A stretch of DNA of 11,142 nt, taken from assembly GCA_945872015.1 (NCBI GenBank), contig CAMBYJ010000036.1, positions 1 through 11,142 of the forward strand, in the 5' to 3' direction. The position numbers and the translations under genes are program-made. The notes below the pieces were generated by a model. The model was not told where the DNA came from. It ran no database searches and saw only the letters and a program-made list of their open reading frames with translations. This document shows, piece by piece, positions 1 to 7,223 of this stretch (positions are counted from its first letter, which is position 1; every line of letters starts with the position of its first letter). Source of the DNA: Chitinophaga pinensis (GTDB taxonomy: Bacteria; Bacteroidota; Bacteroidia; AKYH767-A; OLB10).

Positions 1-1251
1 GCAGAGATGGATGCGTTGCACATGATTGCTCAAAAGGCAGACGGTGCTCTTCGTGATTCACTCTCAATCTTCGATCAGATTGTCAGTTTTGCAGGTAACA
101 AATTAACTTACAAAGATGTAATTGATAATCTGAATATTCTTGATTACGATTATTACTTCAGAGTTACGGATCATATTCTGGGAGGAAATATCCCAGGTTC
201 ACTTTTACTATTCAATGAAATTTTATCCAGCGGATTTGATGGACATACATTCATCAACGGATTAGCAGCTCATTTTCGTGATTTGTTAGTTTGTCAGGAT
301 GCATCTACCATTCAATTACTGGAAGTAAGTAATAGCACAAAAGCAAGGTATAGCGAGCAATCGAAAAAGACTCCTGTCCTTTTACTTTTGAGTTTACTTG
401 ATATCTGCAATCGTTGTGATTTAGATTATAAAGCATCCAAGAATCAACGACTCCATGTGGAGTTAGCCTTAATCAGGATGTGTTCCGCCGGTAATTCTTT
501 ATCAGGCGAAAAAAAAAATCCTGAATTAATTACTTCGGTTCCTTCAGTTAGCGAGGTACAAGCTGCTCCTTCGGGACCAGTTCTTGCAGCGCCGGCCGTT
601 GTAGCTTCTCCTGTTGTTAATCCTACTCCCGTTGCATCAGATCCTGTCGCAGCAACACCTTCACCAGCTCCTGTTGTAACTACAACAACCCCTTCTCCTG
701 CTCCTGTTAAAGAAATTCTTCCAGTTGTGGAAGCTAAATCCGAAGGAGAAAAAGTAGCGCCTAAGTTGGTAAAAGGAATTGGTGGTATGAAAGGATTTTC
801 GCTTTCGGCTATTGGTAAACCTAAGCAAGAAGAAGTGGTTGATACTGCTGCTGAAAATGTAGTAGAAAATAAACAGAATGCTAAAGTGGATGAAGCAGAA
901 ATGCAGAAACATTGGTTGGCATTTGCAGAGCGTTTTAATAAGTCGGGTGGACATCAGATTTATACAACATTAATGATGAACAAGCCGACTATGCTCAATG
1001 ATCAAGAAATTGAATTAGTCATACATAACAAAGCACAGGAAGTTGTACTTCAAGACGAGAAATCAATTATTCTGGAATACCTGCGTGAACAGTTGAAAAA
1101 CGATCATTTAAATCTTCAGACGCGCATTGTCGATTTAAGTGGAGCGAAAGAATTAATTACGAGTCCGAAGGATAAATACAGAGTTATGATGCAAACGAAT
1201 CCTGATATTGATGAATTAAGAATCAGACTTGGGCTAGAAATCGATTATTAA
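1..1251 (+). CDS. dnaX: DNA polymerase III subunit tau/gamma (clamp loader), 5' partial
   Basis: This is the C-terminal 416 residues of DnaX, the ATPase subunit of the clamp loader that places the sliding clamp on DNA and, as tau, tethers polymerase III cores. The frame is open from base 1, so the ATG at base 7 is internal; roughly the first 190-200 residues (most of the ATPase domain) are missing. The opening, with IAQKADGALRDSLSIFDQ at about residues 9-26, is the classic DnaX stretch after the Walker/SRC region. Residues about 40-165 form helical domain III, ending in the conserved LHVELALIRM. A Pro/Ala/Val/Thr-rich linker follows at about 181-240. A conserved C-terminal domain covers about 296-416, the region expected to contact DnaE. 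Ten adenines at 509-518 sit directly after domain III and may allow a gamma product. Identification is firm; the tau/gamma split is inference. Confidence 0.95.
   Translation, partial: AEMDALHMIAQKADGALRDSLSIFDQIVSFAGNKLTYKDVIDNLNILDYDYYFRVTDHILGGNIPGSLLLFNEILSSGFDGHTFINGLAAHFRDLLVCQDASTIQLLEVSNSTKARYSEQSKKTPVLLLLSLLDICNRCDLDYKASKNQRLHVELALIRMCSAGNSLSGEKKNPELITSVPSVSEVQAAPSGPVLAAPAVVASPVVNPTPVASDPVAATPSPAPVVTTTTPSPAPVKEILPVVEAKSEGEKVAPKLVKGIGGMKGFSLSAIGKPKQEEVVDTAAENVVENKQNAKVDEAEMQKHWLAFAERFNKSGGHQIYTTLMMNKPTMLNDQEIELVIHNKAQEVVLQDEKSIILEYLREQLKNDHLNLQTRIVDLSGAKELITSPKDKYRVMMQTNPDIDELRIRLGLEIDY
509..518 (+). promoter_or_regulatory. A10 slippage site in dnaX, candidate gamma-producing frameshift
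   Basis: A run of ten A in frame GAA AAA AAA AAT contains the heptamer A AAA AAA (510-516). After a -1 ribosomal shift, or one extra A in the mRNA, reading continues AAA TCC and stops at TGA 522-524. In the +1 frame, reading continues ATC CTG AAT and stops at TAA 527-529. Either slip ends the protein just after domain III, giving a gamma-like product. E. coli dnaX uses a comparable -1 site followed by UGA, and Thermus dnaX uses an A9 run with polymerase slippage. No strong upstream SD-like element is visible, and only a weak 5-bp downstream pairing (521-525 with 543-547), so transcriptional slippage is the likelier mechanism. Function is inferred. Confidence 0.5.
655..708 (+). repeat. Pro/Ala-rich heptad repeat in the DnaX linker
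   Basis: TPSPAPV is encoded twice, at 655-675 and 688-708, 11 residues apart, within a longer low-complexity Pro/Ala/Val/Thr linker (about 541-720). It probably forms a flexible tether between the clamp-loader body and the polymerase-binding C-terminal domain. The two DNA copies differ at third codon positions, so the repeat is old or selected at protein level. Confidence 0.6.
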
Positions 1252-1265
1252 GAACGAATAAATTA

Positions 1266-1273
1266 TAAATTTG
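1266..1273 (+). promoter_or_regulatory. Putative Bacteroidota -7 promoter element upstream of icd
   Basis: TAAATTTG matches TAnnTTTG exactly and lies 41 bases before the icd ATG, in the only non-coding gap of the left block that has room for a promoter. No TTG -33 element is seen at the usual 17-23 base spacing. The element overlaps a short AT-only inverted repeat (AAATT 1260-1264, AATTT 1268-1272). Confidence 0.45.
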
Positions 1274-1314
1274 CAAACTGAAAAAAATAACATCAAATAA
1301 ATTAAAAATTAGAA

Positions 1315-2652
1315 ATGGAAGGCGGAAAAATCTCAATTCAAAATGGAAAGTTAGTAGTACCAGATCAACCTATCATCCCTTTTATCGAAGGTGATGGAAC
1401 AGGTCCAGATATCTGGGCAGCATCAGTACGTGTAATGGATGCAGCTGTAGAAAAGGCTTATGGCGGAAAGAAAAAAATTGTCTGGAAAGAAGTTTTAGCA
1501 GGAGAAAAAGCATTTAATCAAACAGGCAGCTGGTTGCCAGATGAAACATTAGATGCGTTTAAAGAATATTTAGTTGGTATCAAAGGACCATTAACTACTC
1601 CAGTGGGTGGTGGTATCCGTTCGTTGAATGTGGCTTTACGTCAGATTCTCGATTTATATGTTTGTCTTCGTCCTGTACGTTGGTTTGAAGGCACTCCTTC
1701 TCCAGTGAAAAATCCGGGTGCTGTTGACATGACAATTTTCCGTGAGAATACAGAAGATATTTATGCAGGGATTGAATTTGCAGCTGGTACTCCAGAGAAT
1801 GCAAAAGTAATGGAGTTCATTGCAAAAGAATTCCCGAAAGAATTTAATAAAATTCGTTTTGGTACAACAGAGAAAGCAGAAGCTTATTTGAAAACTGCAG
1901 GTGCTGATACTAGTGCTGAATCAGTAGCAGTAAACGTAGGAATTGGTATTAAGGCTGTGAGTAAAGTTGGTACTGAGCGATTAGTGGCTGCTGCAATTGA
2001 GTTTGCAATTCTTCATGGAAGAAAATCGGTAACAATCGTTCATAAAGGAAATATTATGAAGTATACGGAAGGTGGTTTCCGCGATTGGGGTTATGCCTTA
2101 GCCGATAGTAAGTATGCTGATAAGTGTTATACATGGATGCAGTGGGAACAAACGAAGAAAGAGAAAGGTGAAGCAGCTGCGAATGATGAACAAAAAGCAG
2201 CGTTAGCATCAGGAAAAATTTTAGTGAAAGATGCTATTGCAGATATCGCTTTACAACAAGTATTAACGCGTCCTGAAGATTTTGATGTGATTGCAACATT
2301 AAATCTGAATGGTGATTATTTATCAGATGCATTGGCTGCTCAAGTTGGTGGAATTGGTATCGCTCCAGGTGCGAATATCAACTACGTAACAGGACATGCA
2401 ATATTTGAAGCAACTCATGGTACAGCTCCTAAGTATGCTAATCAGGATAAAGTAAATCCAGGATCAGTGATTTTATCAGGCGCGATGATGATGGAACATT
2501 TAGGATGGCATGAAGCTGCTCAGTTAATGTACAGCGGAATTGAAAAGAGCATCGCAGCAAAGCGTGTTACTTACGATTTTCACCGTTTGATGGAAGGAGC
2601 TACAATGTTGAAGTGCTCTGAATTCGGCGACGAGATTATCAAAAATATGTAA
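1315..2652 (+). CDS. icd: NADP-dependent isocitrate dehydrogenase
   Basis: This TCA-cycle enzyme converts isocitrate to 2-oxoglutarate and CO2 with reduction of NADP+, in the cytoplasm. The 445 residues align along their length with the E. coli-type homodimeric enzyme (416 residues). The substrate loop GGGIRSLNVALRQ (98-110) holds the Ser (S103) equivalent to E. coli S113. RENTEDIYAGIE (143-154) has catalytic Y150; K244 in VHKGN is the second catalytic residue. D310, D334 and D338 match the metal-binding aspartates. NADP specificity is shown by K373/Y374 in GTAPKY and by Y420/R424 in YDFHR. Compared with E. coli there is an insertion of about 20-25 residues near 183-208 and a longer stretch near 280-300. 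The start is the only ATG fitting the N terminus. A -7 element lies 41 bases upstream; GH3 follows 30 bases downstream. Confidence 0.97.
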   Translation: MEGGKISIQNGKLVVPDQPIIPFIEGDGTGPDIWAASVRVMDAAVEKAYGGKKKIVWKEVLAGEKAFNQTGSWLPDETLDAFKEYLVGIKGPLTTPVGGGIRSLNVALRQILDLYVCLRPVRWFEGTPSPVKNPGAVDMTIFRENTEDIYAGIEFAAGTPENAKVMEFIAKEFPKEFNKIRFGTTEKAEAYLKTAGADTSAESVAVNVGIGIKAVSKVGTERLVAAAIEFAILHGRKSVTIVHKGNIMKYTEGGFRDWGYALADSKYADKCYTWMQWEQTKKEKGEAAANDEQKAALASGKILVKDAIADIALQQVLTRPEDFDVIATLNLNGDYLSDALAAQVGGIGIAPGANINYVTGHAIFEATHGTAPKYANQDKVNPGSVILSGAMMMEHLGWHEAAQLMYSGIEKSIAAKRVTYDFHRLMEGATMLKCSEFGDEIIKNM

Positions 2653-2682
2653 TTGTAAACGTTAAATTAGTTAACAGTAACA

Positions 2683-4224
2683 ATGGCTATTCTGGCAAGC
2701 ATTATTAAAAAAGGAATCGAACTGCGACATAAAATTCGTCGTTCAGAAAAGACTCCTTTATTCTACCAGAAAAAAGAATTAAAAAAACTATTGCGTAAAT
2801 CGGAGTTTACCATGTTCGGACAGAACTATAACTTCACCAATATGGTAAACTCTCGCAATTTTGTCAATAAATTTAGAGCTACTGTTCCTGTTCACGATTA
2901 TAATTCCATCTATGCACAATGGTGGAATAAAGCATTGCATCATCAGGAAAATGTATGCTGGCCAGGACAAGTAAAGTACTTTGCGTTAAGCAGTGGTACA
3001 AGTGAAAGTTCGAGCAAGCATATTCCCGTTACACGTGAGATGGTGAAAGCAATTCAGCGTACAAGTATTCGTCAGATTATTTCATTAGGCGGATATCAAG
3101 GATTGCCAGATGATATTTTTTCGAAAGGGATTTTGATGCTTGGAGGTAGTACTCACTTGAATCAAAAGGGCTCTTACTTCGAAGGTGATTTAAGTGGAAT
3201 TACAGCGAGTAAAATTCCATTCTGGTTTCAGCATTTTTATAAGCCAGGAAAAAAGATTGCTCAGGAAACGGATTGGTCAGCTAAGCTGGAAGAAATTGTA
3301 GAGACTGCTCCTCAATGGGACATTGGAATTTTAGTAGGTGTACCTGCATGGTGTCAGTTGTTACTCGAGAAAATTATTGAGCGTTATCAATTAAAAAATA
3401 TTCACGAGCTGTGGCCTAATTTAACCATCTATGTTCATGGTGGTGTATCATTCGAGCCGTATCGTAAAAGTTTTGATTCGTTAGTCGCTAAACCGTTAAC
3501 GTGTATTGAGACTTATTTGGCTTCTGAAGGGTTTATTGCCTATCAGGATGAGCAAGATAACCGTTCGATGAAATTGGTGACTAACAACGGATTGTTTTTC
3601 GAATTTGTTCCTTTTAATGAGGAGAATTTTAATGGTGATGGTGAGTTGGTAAGAAAGCCTAAAACCTTATTGATTGATGAAGTGAAAGTGGATGAAGAAT
3701 ATGCACTTCTACTTTCTACTTGCGCAGGTGCATGGCGTTATTTAATTGGCGATGTTGTTAAATTTACCAATGTAGAAAAGGCCGAAATTATTATATCAGG
3801 TCGTACAAAGCATTACCTGAGTTTATGTGGCGAGCATTTGTCGGTTGACAATATGAACAAAGCAATTGAGATGGTATCTGACGAATTAGATATTCGCATC
3901 AATGAGTTTACTGTTGCAGGAGTAAAGCATGGAAGTATGTTTGCTCATAAATGGTTCATTGGTACCGATGATCATGTTTCTGATGTTGAGTTGAAGTTTT
4001 TAATTGATTCGAAATTAAAAATGTTGAACGATGATTACCGAGTAGAAAGAACATCTGCTCTAAAAGATATTAGTATTGAAATATTACCTCATCAAGTGTT
4101 TTTAAGCTGGATGGAAAGCAAAGGTAAGATTGGTAATCAGAATAAATTCCCTCGTGTAATGAAAAATCATCAGCTCGAAGAATGGGAACAATTTGTTGCT
4201 GCACAAACGAAAAGTAGTAAATAA
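2683..4224 (+). CDS. GH3 auxin-responsive family protein (acyl-adenylate/amide synthetase-like)
   Basis: A 513-residue protein of the bacterial GH3 family, in the ANL-type adenylating superfamily. Plant GH3 enzymes adenylate a carboxylic acid and couple it to an amino acid; the bacterial substrate is not known. Motif 1, the ATP phosphate loop, is SSGTSESSSKHIPVT (103-117). Motif 2 is TYLASEGFIA (277-286), corresponding to the plant YASSE motif. Motif 3 is WRYLIGDVVKF (351-361), followed by the hinge-like GRTKHYLSLCGEHLS (373-387) before the C-terminal domain. All three motifs look intact, so an active enzyme is likely. No signal peptide or membrane segment is seen, so it should be cytoplasmic. 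It lies 30 bases after icd and 7 bases before a glycosyltransferase, suggesting co-transcription. Family assignment is firm; the reaction is inferred. Confidence 0.9.
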   Translation: MAILASIIKKGIELRHKIRRSEKTPLFYQKKELKKLLRKSEFTMFGQNYNFTNMVNSRNFVNKFRATVPVHDYNSIYAQWWNKALHHQENVCWPGQVKYFALSSGTSESSSKHIPVTREMVKAIQRTSIRQIISLGGYQGLPDDIFSKGILMLGGSTHLNQKGSYFEGDLSGITASKIPFWFQHFYKPGKKIAQETDWSAKLEEIVETAPQWDIGILVGVPAWCQLLLEKIIERYQLKNIHELWPNLTIYVHGGVSFEPYRKSFDSLVAKPLTCIETYLASEGFIAYQDEQDNRSMKLVTNNGLFFEFVPFNEENFNGDGELVRKPKTLLIDEVKVDEEYALLLSTCAGAWRYLIGDVVKFTNVEKAEIIISGRTKHYLSLCGEHLSVDNMNKAIEMVSDELDIRINEFTVAGVKHGSMFAHKWFIGTDDHVSDVELKFLIDSKLKMLNDDYRVERTSALKDISIEILPHQVFLSWMESKGKIGNQNKFPRVMKNHQLEEWEQFVAAQTKSSK

Positions 4225-4231
4225 AAATACC

Positions 4232-5098
4232 ATGAAAGTTGCAGGATTTACTTTTATTCGTAATGCTGTTCGTTACGATTATCCTGTAGTTGAATCCATC
4301 ACTTCCCTCCTGCCCCTCGTTGACGAATTAGTGGTTTGTGTAGGAGATTCCGATGATGATACGCCAGAGTTAATAGAAAATATTAGCTCTCCAAAAATTA
4401 AAATCATTCATTCTGTTTGGGACGATTCGCTTCGCGAAGGAGGAAAAATATTGGCTATTGAAACGAATAAAGCCTTAGCTGCTATTGCACACGATGCAGA
4501 TTGGTGTTTTTATTTGCAAGGCGATGAAGTGCTTCATGAAGATGATGCTGAAGCTATTCGCAATGCAATGAGTCGCTATAAAGAAGATTTGAAGGTAGAA
4601 GGTCTCTTGTTTAATTACCGACATTTTTACGGTAGCTATAATTATATTGGTGATTCTCGTAAGTGGTACCGACATGAAATTCGGATAGTAAGAAATAATA
4701 TTGGTGTGTACTCTTATAAAGATGCACAGGGGTTCCGTATTGATAACCGTAAGTTAAATGTGAAGTCAATTGATGCTTATATATATCATTATGGCTGGGT
4801 AAAAAATCCGCATCAGCAAACTGAAAAGCAAAAGAATTTTCATAAGCTATGGCACAGCGACGAAACGGTAAAAAACATGGTTCAGGCCGATGAATTCGAT
4901 TATAACTCTATTGACTCTTTAGCGGATTTTAAAGGGAATCAACCTCTTGTTATGAAAAATCGAATTGCAAAAGTGGATTGGGACTTTCAGTTTGATGTTT
5001 CCAAAGTAAAGCTGAAATTTAAATATCGGATTTTGAATTGGCTTGAAAGAATTACAGGTCATCGTTTTTTTGAATATAAGAACTATCGTAAAATTTAA
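4232..5098 (+). CDS. Family 2-like glycosyltransferase
   Basis: A 288-residue GT-A fold glycosyltransferase, predicted to move a sugar from a nucleotide-sugar donor to an unknown acceptor at the cytoplasmic face. The N-terminal strand MKVAGFTFIRNAV and the VVCVGDSDDDT segment (34-44) fit the nucleotide-binding half. The metal-binding DxD-like motif is probably QGDE (96-99), followed by VLHEDD. A conserved HYGWVKNP (186-193) lies in the acceptor half. There is no transmembrane segment; the C terminus is basic (about 258-288), which could help membrane association. I chose ATG 4232, 7 bases after the GH3 stop, because the family's first strand begins there. An upstream in-frame ATG at 4193 would add 13 unrelated basic residues and overlap GH3. 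Donor and acceptor cannot be read from the sequence. Confidence 0.85.
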   Translation: MKVAGFTFIRNAVRYDYPVVESITSLLPLVDELVVCVGDSDDDTPELIENISSPKIKIIHSVWDDSLREGGKILAIETNKALAAIAHDADWCFYLQGDEVLHEDDAEAIRNAMSRYKEDLKVEGLLFNYRHFYGSYNYIGDSRKWYRHEIRIVRNNIGVYSYKDAQGFRIDNRKLNVKSIDAYIYHYGWVKNPHQQTEKQKNFHKLWHSDETVKNMVQADEFDYNSIDSLADFKGNQPLVMKNRIAKVDWDFQFDVSKVKLKFKYRILNWLERITGHRFFEYKNYRKI

Positions 5099-5108
5099 TA
5101 GCTATTCT

Positions 5109-6518
5109 ATGAAATATTATAGATTATTTATGTTGTTATTAATTTTGATGACAGGCTCCTTATTATCCTGCTCTTCGAATTCGAATAACAAACAAACTTC
5201 TGAGCAAAACAATGCTGATTCAGTTAAACAAGCAACTTATGGTATAATCGACCAGTCATGTACTCTCGATCCTTCCATACAATTTTCCTATTACCTGCCT
5301 GAGTCTTATAAAGCAGGAAATAAATATCCTGTCTTATTGCTTTTTGATCCACAAGGTGACGCCCATTTTGCATTAGAGAAATATACTAAAGCCGCAGATC
5401 AGTTTGAGTTTATTTTAATGTCGACAAATGCCATTAAAAACGGATTGGATGGTGAAACCGCGGGACATGTGATGCAGTCATTGTTAGGTAGTATAAGTAG
5501 TCAGTTACCAGTGAATCCTAATCGAGTTTATGTTGGTGGATTTTCAGGTGGTGCGCGTTACGCCGCTATGTTAGCTATGAGTGGTTCGGGTATTCAGGGC
5601 TTGATGGTTGCAGGTGCTGGTTTTCCTGTAGATTCTTGGAAGAATTTAAGTCCTTCAGTGATTATCGCTGCTGCTAACGATGGCGATATGAATCTTCCGG
5701 AGATACTTTCCTTAGAGGATATAAAAGACAAAGGACAACGTAGTAGAGTTTTAGTTATGCGTGATCAAGGAATTCACGAATGGGCTTCATTACAAAAAAT
5801 GACAGAGGTAATGGCCGTATTTACAGCTTATGCTGTACGTGATAGTATTGAGAACGATATGAAGAAATTAGATCTTGTAATGTCAACCTACGATTCGCTC
5901 GATCGTTCAGATTATTGTTCATCTTCCAAGATTCATAAGTCATTATTCTACGAGCGAATTGTAAAGGCCTTAGCTTATCAAAAAGATATTGATAGGTACG
6001 GTAAAGCTTATGCTTCTATGATTCAATCTGCGTCCTATCAATCAGAAAAAAACAAAGAGCAGAATTTTATAAAAGAAGAATTAGGGATTAAGAATAGTTA
6101 CTATGCTGCAATGGGTTCAAAAGATACAAGTTGGTGGTATAACGAAATGCAGCGATTGAATGCTTCCATTCAAAATGAAAAAAGCAATTTTAAAAGATCA
6201 CAGTTAATGCGAATTCGCAGTGGACTAAGCTTAATGTGTTATTTGAATCTCGATAAAACGATAAAAGCAAATTCAAATGAAGATGCCTATTACCTTTCTG
6301 TTTTATACCGAAATATAGATCCCGATAATAAGGAAGCGTGGTTCCTGGCAGCTGTTATGGAAGCCAGAAGTGGTAATAAATCGAGAGTAATAGACTTTTT
6401 AAATACAGCAGGTAAAAAAGGATTTAACGAGCGCACACGATTGAATCAAACAACAGAGTTTAATTCAATGCTTGGCGATCCATTATTTCAGGATGCTGTT
6501 AATAAATTACCGAATTAA
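5109..6518 (+). CDS. Lipoprotein with alpha/beta-hydrolase (esterase-like) domain and helical C-terminal domain
   Basis: A 469-residue predicted lipoprotein. The N terminus has a lysine, a hydrophobic stretch and a lipobox ending LLSC, giving lipidated C21 followed by a Ser/Asn/Gln-rich linker (22-40). Residues about 45-240 form an alpha/beta-hydrolase of the esterase/PHB-depolymerase type: strand YPVLLLFDP (73-81), nucleophile elbow GFSGGAR (144-150, Ser146), a probable acid in ANDGD (D191 or D193) and His223 in GIHEW. Residues about 245-469 are mostly helical and resemble tetratricopeptide-like packing near 390-440; I cannot name this domain. The start at ATG 5109, 10 bases after the glycosyltransferase stop, is set by the signal peptide; an ATG at 5043 would bury it. 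It likely acts in the periplasm or outer membrane on an ester or glycan substrate. The substrate is unknown. Confidence 0.85.
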   Translation: MKYYRLFMLLLILMTGSLLSCSSNSNNKQTSEQNNADSVKQATYGIIDQSCTLDPSIQFSYYLPESYKAGNKYPVLLLFDPQGDAHFALEKYTKAADQFEFILMSTNAIKNGLDGETAGHVMQSLLGSISSQLPVNPNRVYVGGFSGGARYAAMLAMSGSGIQGLMVAGAGFPVDSWKNLSPSVIIAAANDGDMNLPEILSLEDIKDKGQRSRVLVMRDQGIHEWASLQKMTEVMAVFTAYAVRDSIENDMKKLDLVMSTYDSLDRSDYCSSSKIHKSLFYERIVKALAYQKDIDRYGKAYASMIQSASYQSEKNKEQNFIKEELGIKNSYYAAMGSKDTSWWYNEMQRLNASIQNEKSNFKRSQLMRIRSGLSLMCYLNLDKTIKANSNEDAYYLSVLYRNIDPDNKEAWFLAAVMEARSGNKSRVIDFLNTAGKKGFNERTRLNQTTEFNSMLGDPLFQDAVNKLPN

Positions 6519-6538
6519 GCCTTTGGTGCAGGTAATTC
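6512..6538. terminator. Hairpin over the convergent stop codons, possible bidirectional terminator
   Basis: GAATTA (6512-6517) pairs with TAATTC (6533-6538). After a two-base bulge, CCT (6520-6522) pairs with AGG (6530-6532), leaving a 7-base loop. The hairpin covers both stop codons of the converging genes, where no intergenic space exists. The stem is AT-rich and no long U tract follows on either strand, so intrinsic termination would be weak. The role is inferred. Confidence 0.3.
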
Positions 6539-6736
6539 AAATGCAACTGAAGGGCACTCAAATTTTCCTTTGTGTCCACCATCGCAAAATGGTCGGTTCT
6601 CCGATAAATTGCATCTACAAAGAGCAACTGTAGTTCTGCCGTTTAAGTTAAATTCATTTCCTTCTGCGTCAACAATTTCGAAATCACCTTCTACTCTAAT
6701 CGATCCGTTTGCGTTTATTTTAATTCTTGTTTTCAT
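6515..6736 (-). CDS. CDGSH-type iron-sulfur protein
   Basis: A 73-residue single-CDGSH protein expected to bind a redox-active 2Fe-2S cluster through three Cys and one His. The signature is CRCNLSENRPFCDGGHKG, with ligands C40, C42, C51 and H55 and the conserved S45 and P49. Gly54 replaces the usual Ser/Ala/Thr before the histidine, a common bacterial variant. No signal peptide or membrane anchor is present, unlike mitochondrial mitoNEET, so it should be a small soluble cytoplasmic protein. Its start overlaps by 17 bases, in another frame, the end of the upstream membrane-protein gene, which implies co-transcription and translational coupling. Its stop interlocks with that of the convergent lipoprotein gene. 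The biological partner is unknown. Confidence 0.92.
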   Translation of the reverse strand: MKTRIKINANGSIRVEGDFEIVDAEGNEFNLNGRTTVALCRCNLSENRPFCDGGHKGKFECPSVAFELPAPKA

Positions 6737-7130
6737 TCGTTATTTTCTTTGATTCGTCTAAGTTAACATAATAAAGTATCATGGAGCAAATAGAACTTAC
6801 ACAAATGATGCTTAATAAAACTACATGGATACCTTTATGATAAGCGTTAGCTGTAATATGGTTTTGAATAATCCCTATCAGTGCCATCAAATTAGCAAGG
6901 CTTCGCTGTCCGAAAATGATCGATGAAGCAAAAATAAATCCTAATCCGTACCACCCTGCAATTTTATTAATTTTTTGAAGGTAGGCAATTATCCATGCGA
7001 TAGCACCACCACCTATAGAAGCAATTAAGAGGGAAAGTGCTTTTGTTCCTGCATAATAGTAAGCCAAAAAGCCACAAATAATCATGATGCTCCCTAAAAT
7101 ATGTAACAGCCTTTCGTTCCTCGAATTCAT
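6720..7130 (-). CDS. Small multi-pass membrane protein of unknown function
   Basis: A 136-residue protein I do not recognise. It has a short basic N terminus, then hydrophobic segments at about 8-26, 31-51, 58-74 (possibly continuing through 79-90) and 101-122, and ends in a charged tail from about 124. That suggests about four inner-membrane helices with no large soluble domain. No cysteine-pair, histidine-cluster or metal motif stands out. The start ATG (7128-7130) lies 16 bases after an exact TAnnTTTG element on this strand, supporting it as first gene of a two-gene transcript with the CDGSH gene, which it overlaps by 17 bases. That arrangement hints at a functional link, for example membrane redox or stress, but this is only inference. 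Confidence 0.8.
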   Translation of the reverse strand: MNSRNERLLHILGSIMIICGFLAYYYAGTKALSLLIASIGGGAIAWIIAYLQKINKIAGWYGLGFIFASSIIFGQRSLANLMALIGIIQNHITANAYHKGIHVVLLSIICVSSICSMILYYVNLDESKKITNENKN

Positions 7131-7146
7131 AGTGTCAAGTAGACTT

Positions 7147-7154
7147 CAAATATA
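7147..7154 (-). promoter_or_regulatory. Putative -7 promoter element for the membrane protein/CDGSH pair
   Basis: On the minus strand this reads TATATTTG, an exact TAnnTTTG match, 16 bases before the start codon. It leaves a leader of roughly 10-12 bases. No TTG -33 element is seen at normal spacing. It shares a 108-base divergent gap with the kup element. Confidence 0.5.
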
Positions 7155-7223
7155 TTAAAAATATCACATGAAATAGGTTTAAAAATAAGGGTCGATTTAT
7201 CAATAATTTAAAGGCATTCAAAG

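Noticed and set aside
555..590. Possible downstream stimulator structures for dnaX frameshifting (short stem with a cUUCGg loop; GCTGC/GCAGC pairing)
   Set aside because: The stems are three to five pairs and begin about 40 bases after the A run, too far for the usual ribosomal frameshift spacing.
661..954. Minus-strand open frame of 97 codons opposite dnaX
   Set aside because: Shadow of the low-complexity linker: biased composition rich in Ser, Phe and Arg, no recognisable family, and fully inside a conserved gene.
1260..1272. AAATT-ATA-AATTT inverted repeat after dnaX
   Set aside because: AT-only five-pair stem with a three-base loop and no U tract; too weak for a terminator and explained by base composition.
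2661..2675. GTTAA/TTAAC inverted repeat between icd and GH3
   Set aside because: Five AT-rich pairs and no T run after it; not convincing as terminator or operator.
4193..4231. Upstream in-frame ATG extending the glycosyltransferase by 13 residues
   Set aside because: It overlaps the GH3 gene, adds a basic stretch unrelated to the GT-A first strand, and ATG 4232 sits right after the GH3 stop.
5043..5108. Upstream ATG extending the lipoprotein by 22 residues
   Set aside because: It lies inside the glycosyltransferase gene and would push the signal peptide and lipobox away from the N terminus.
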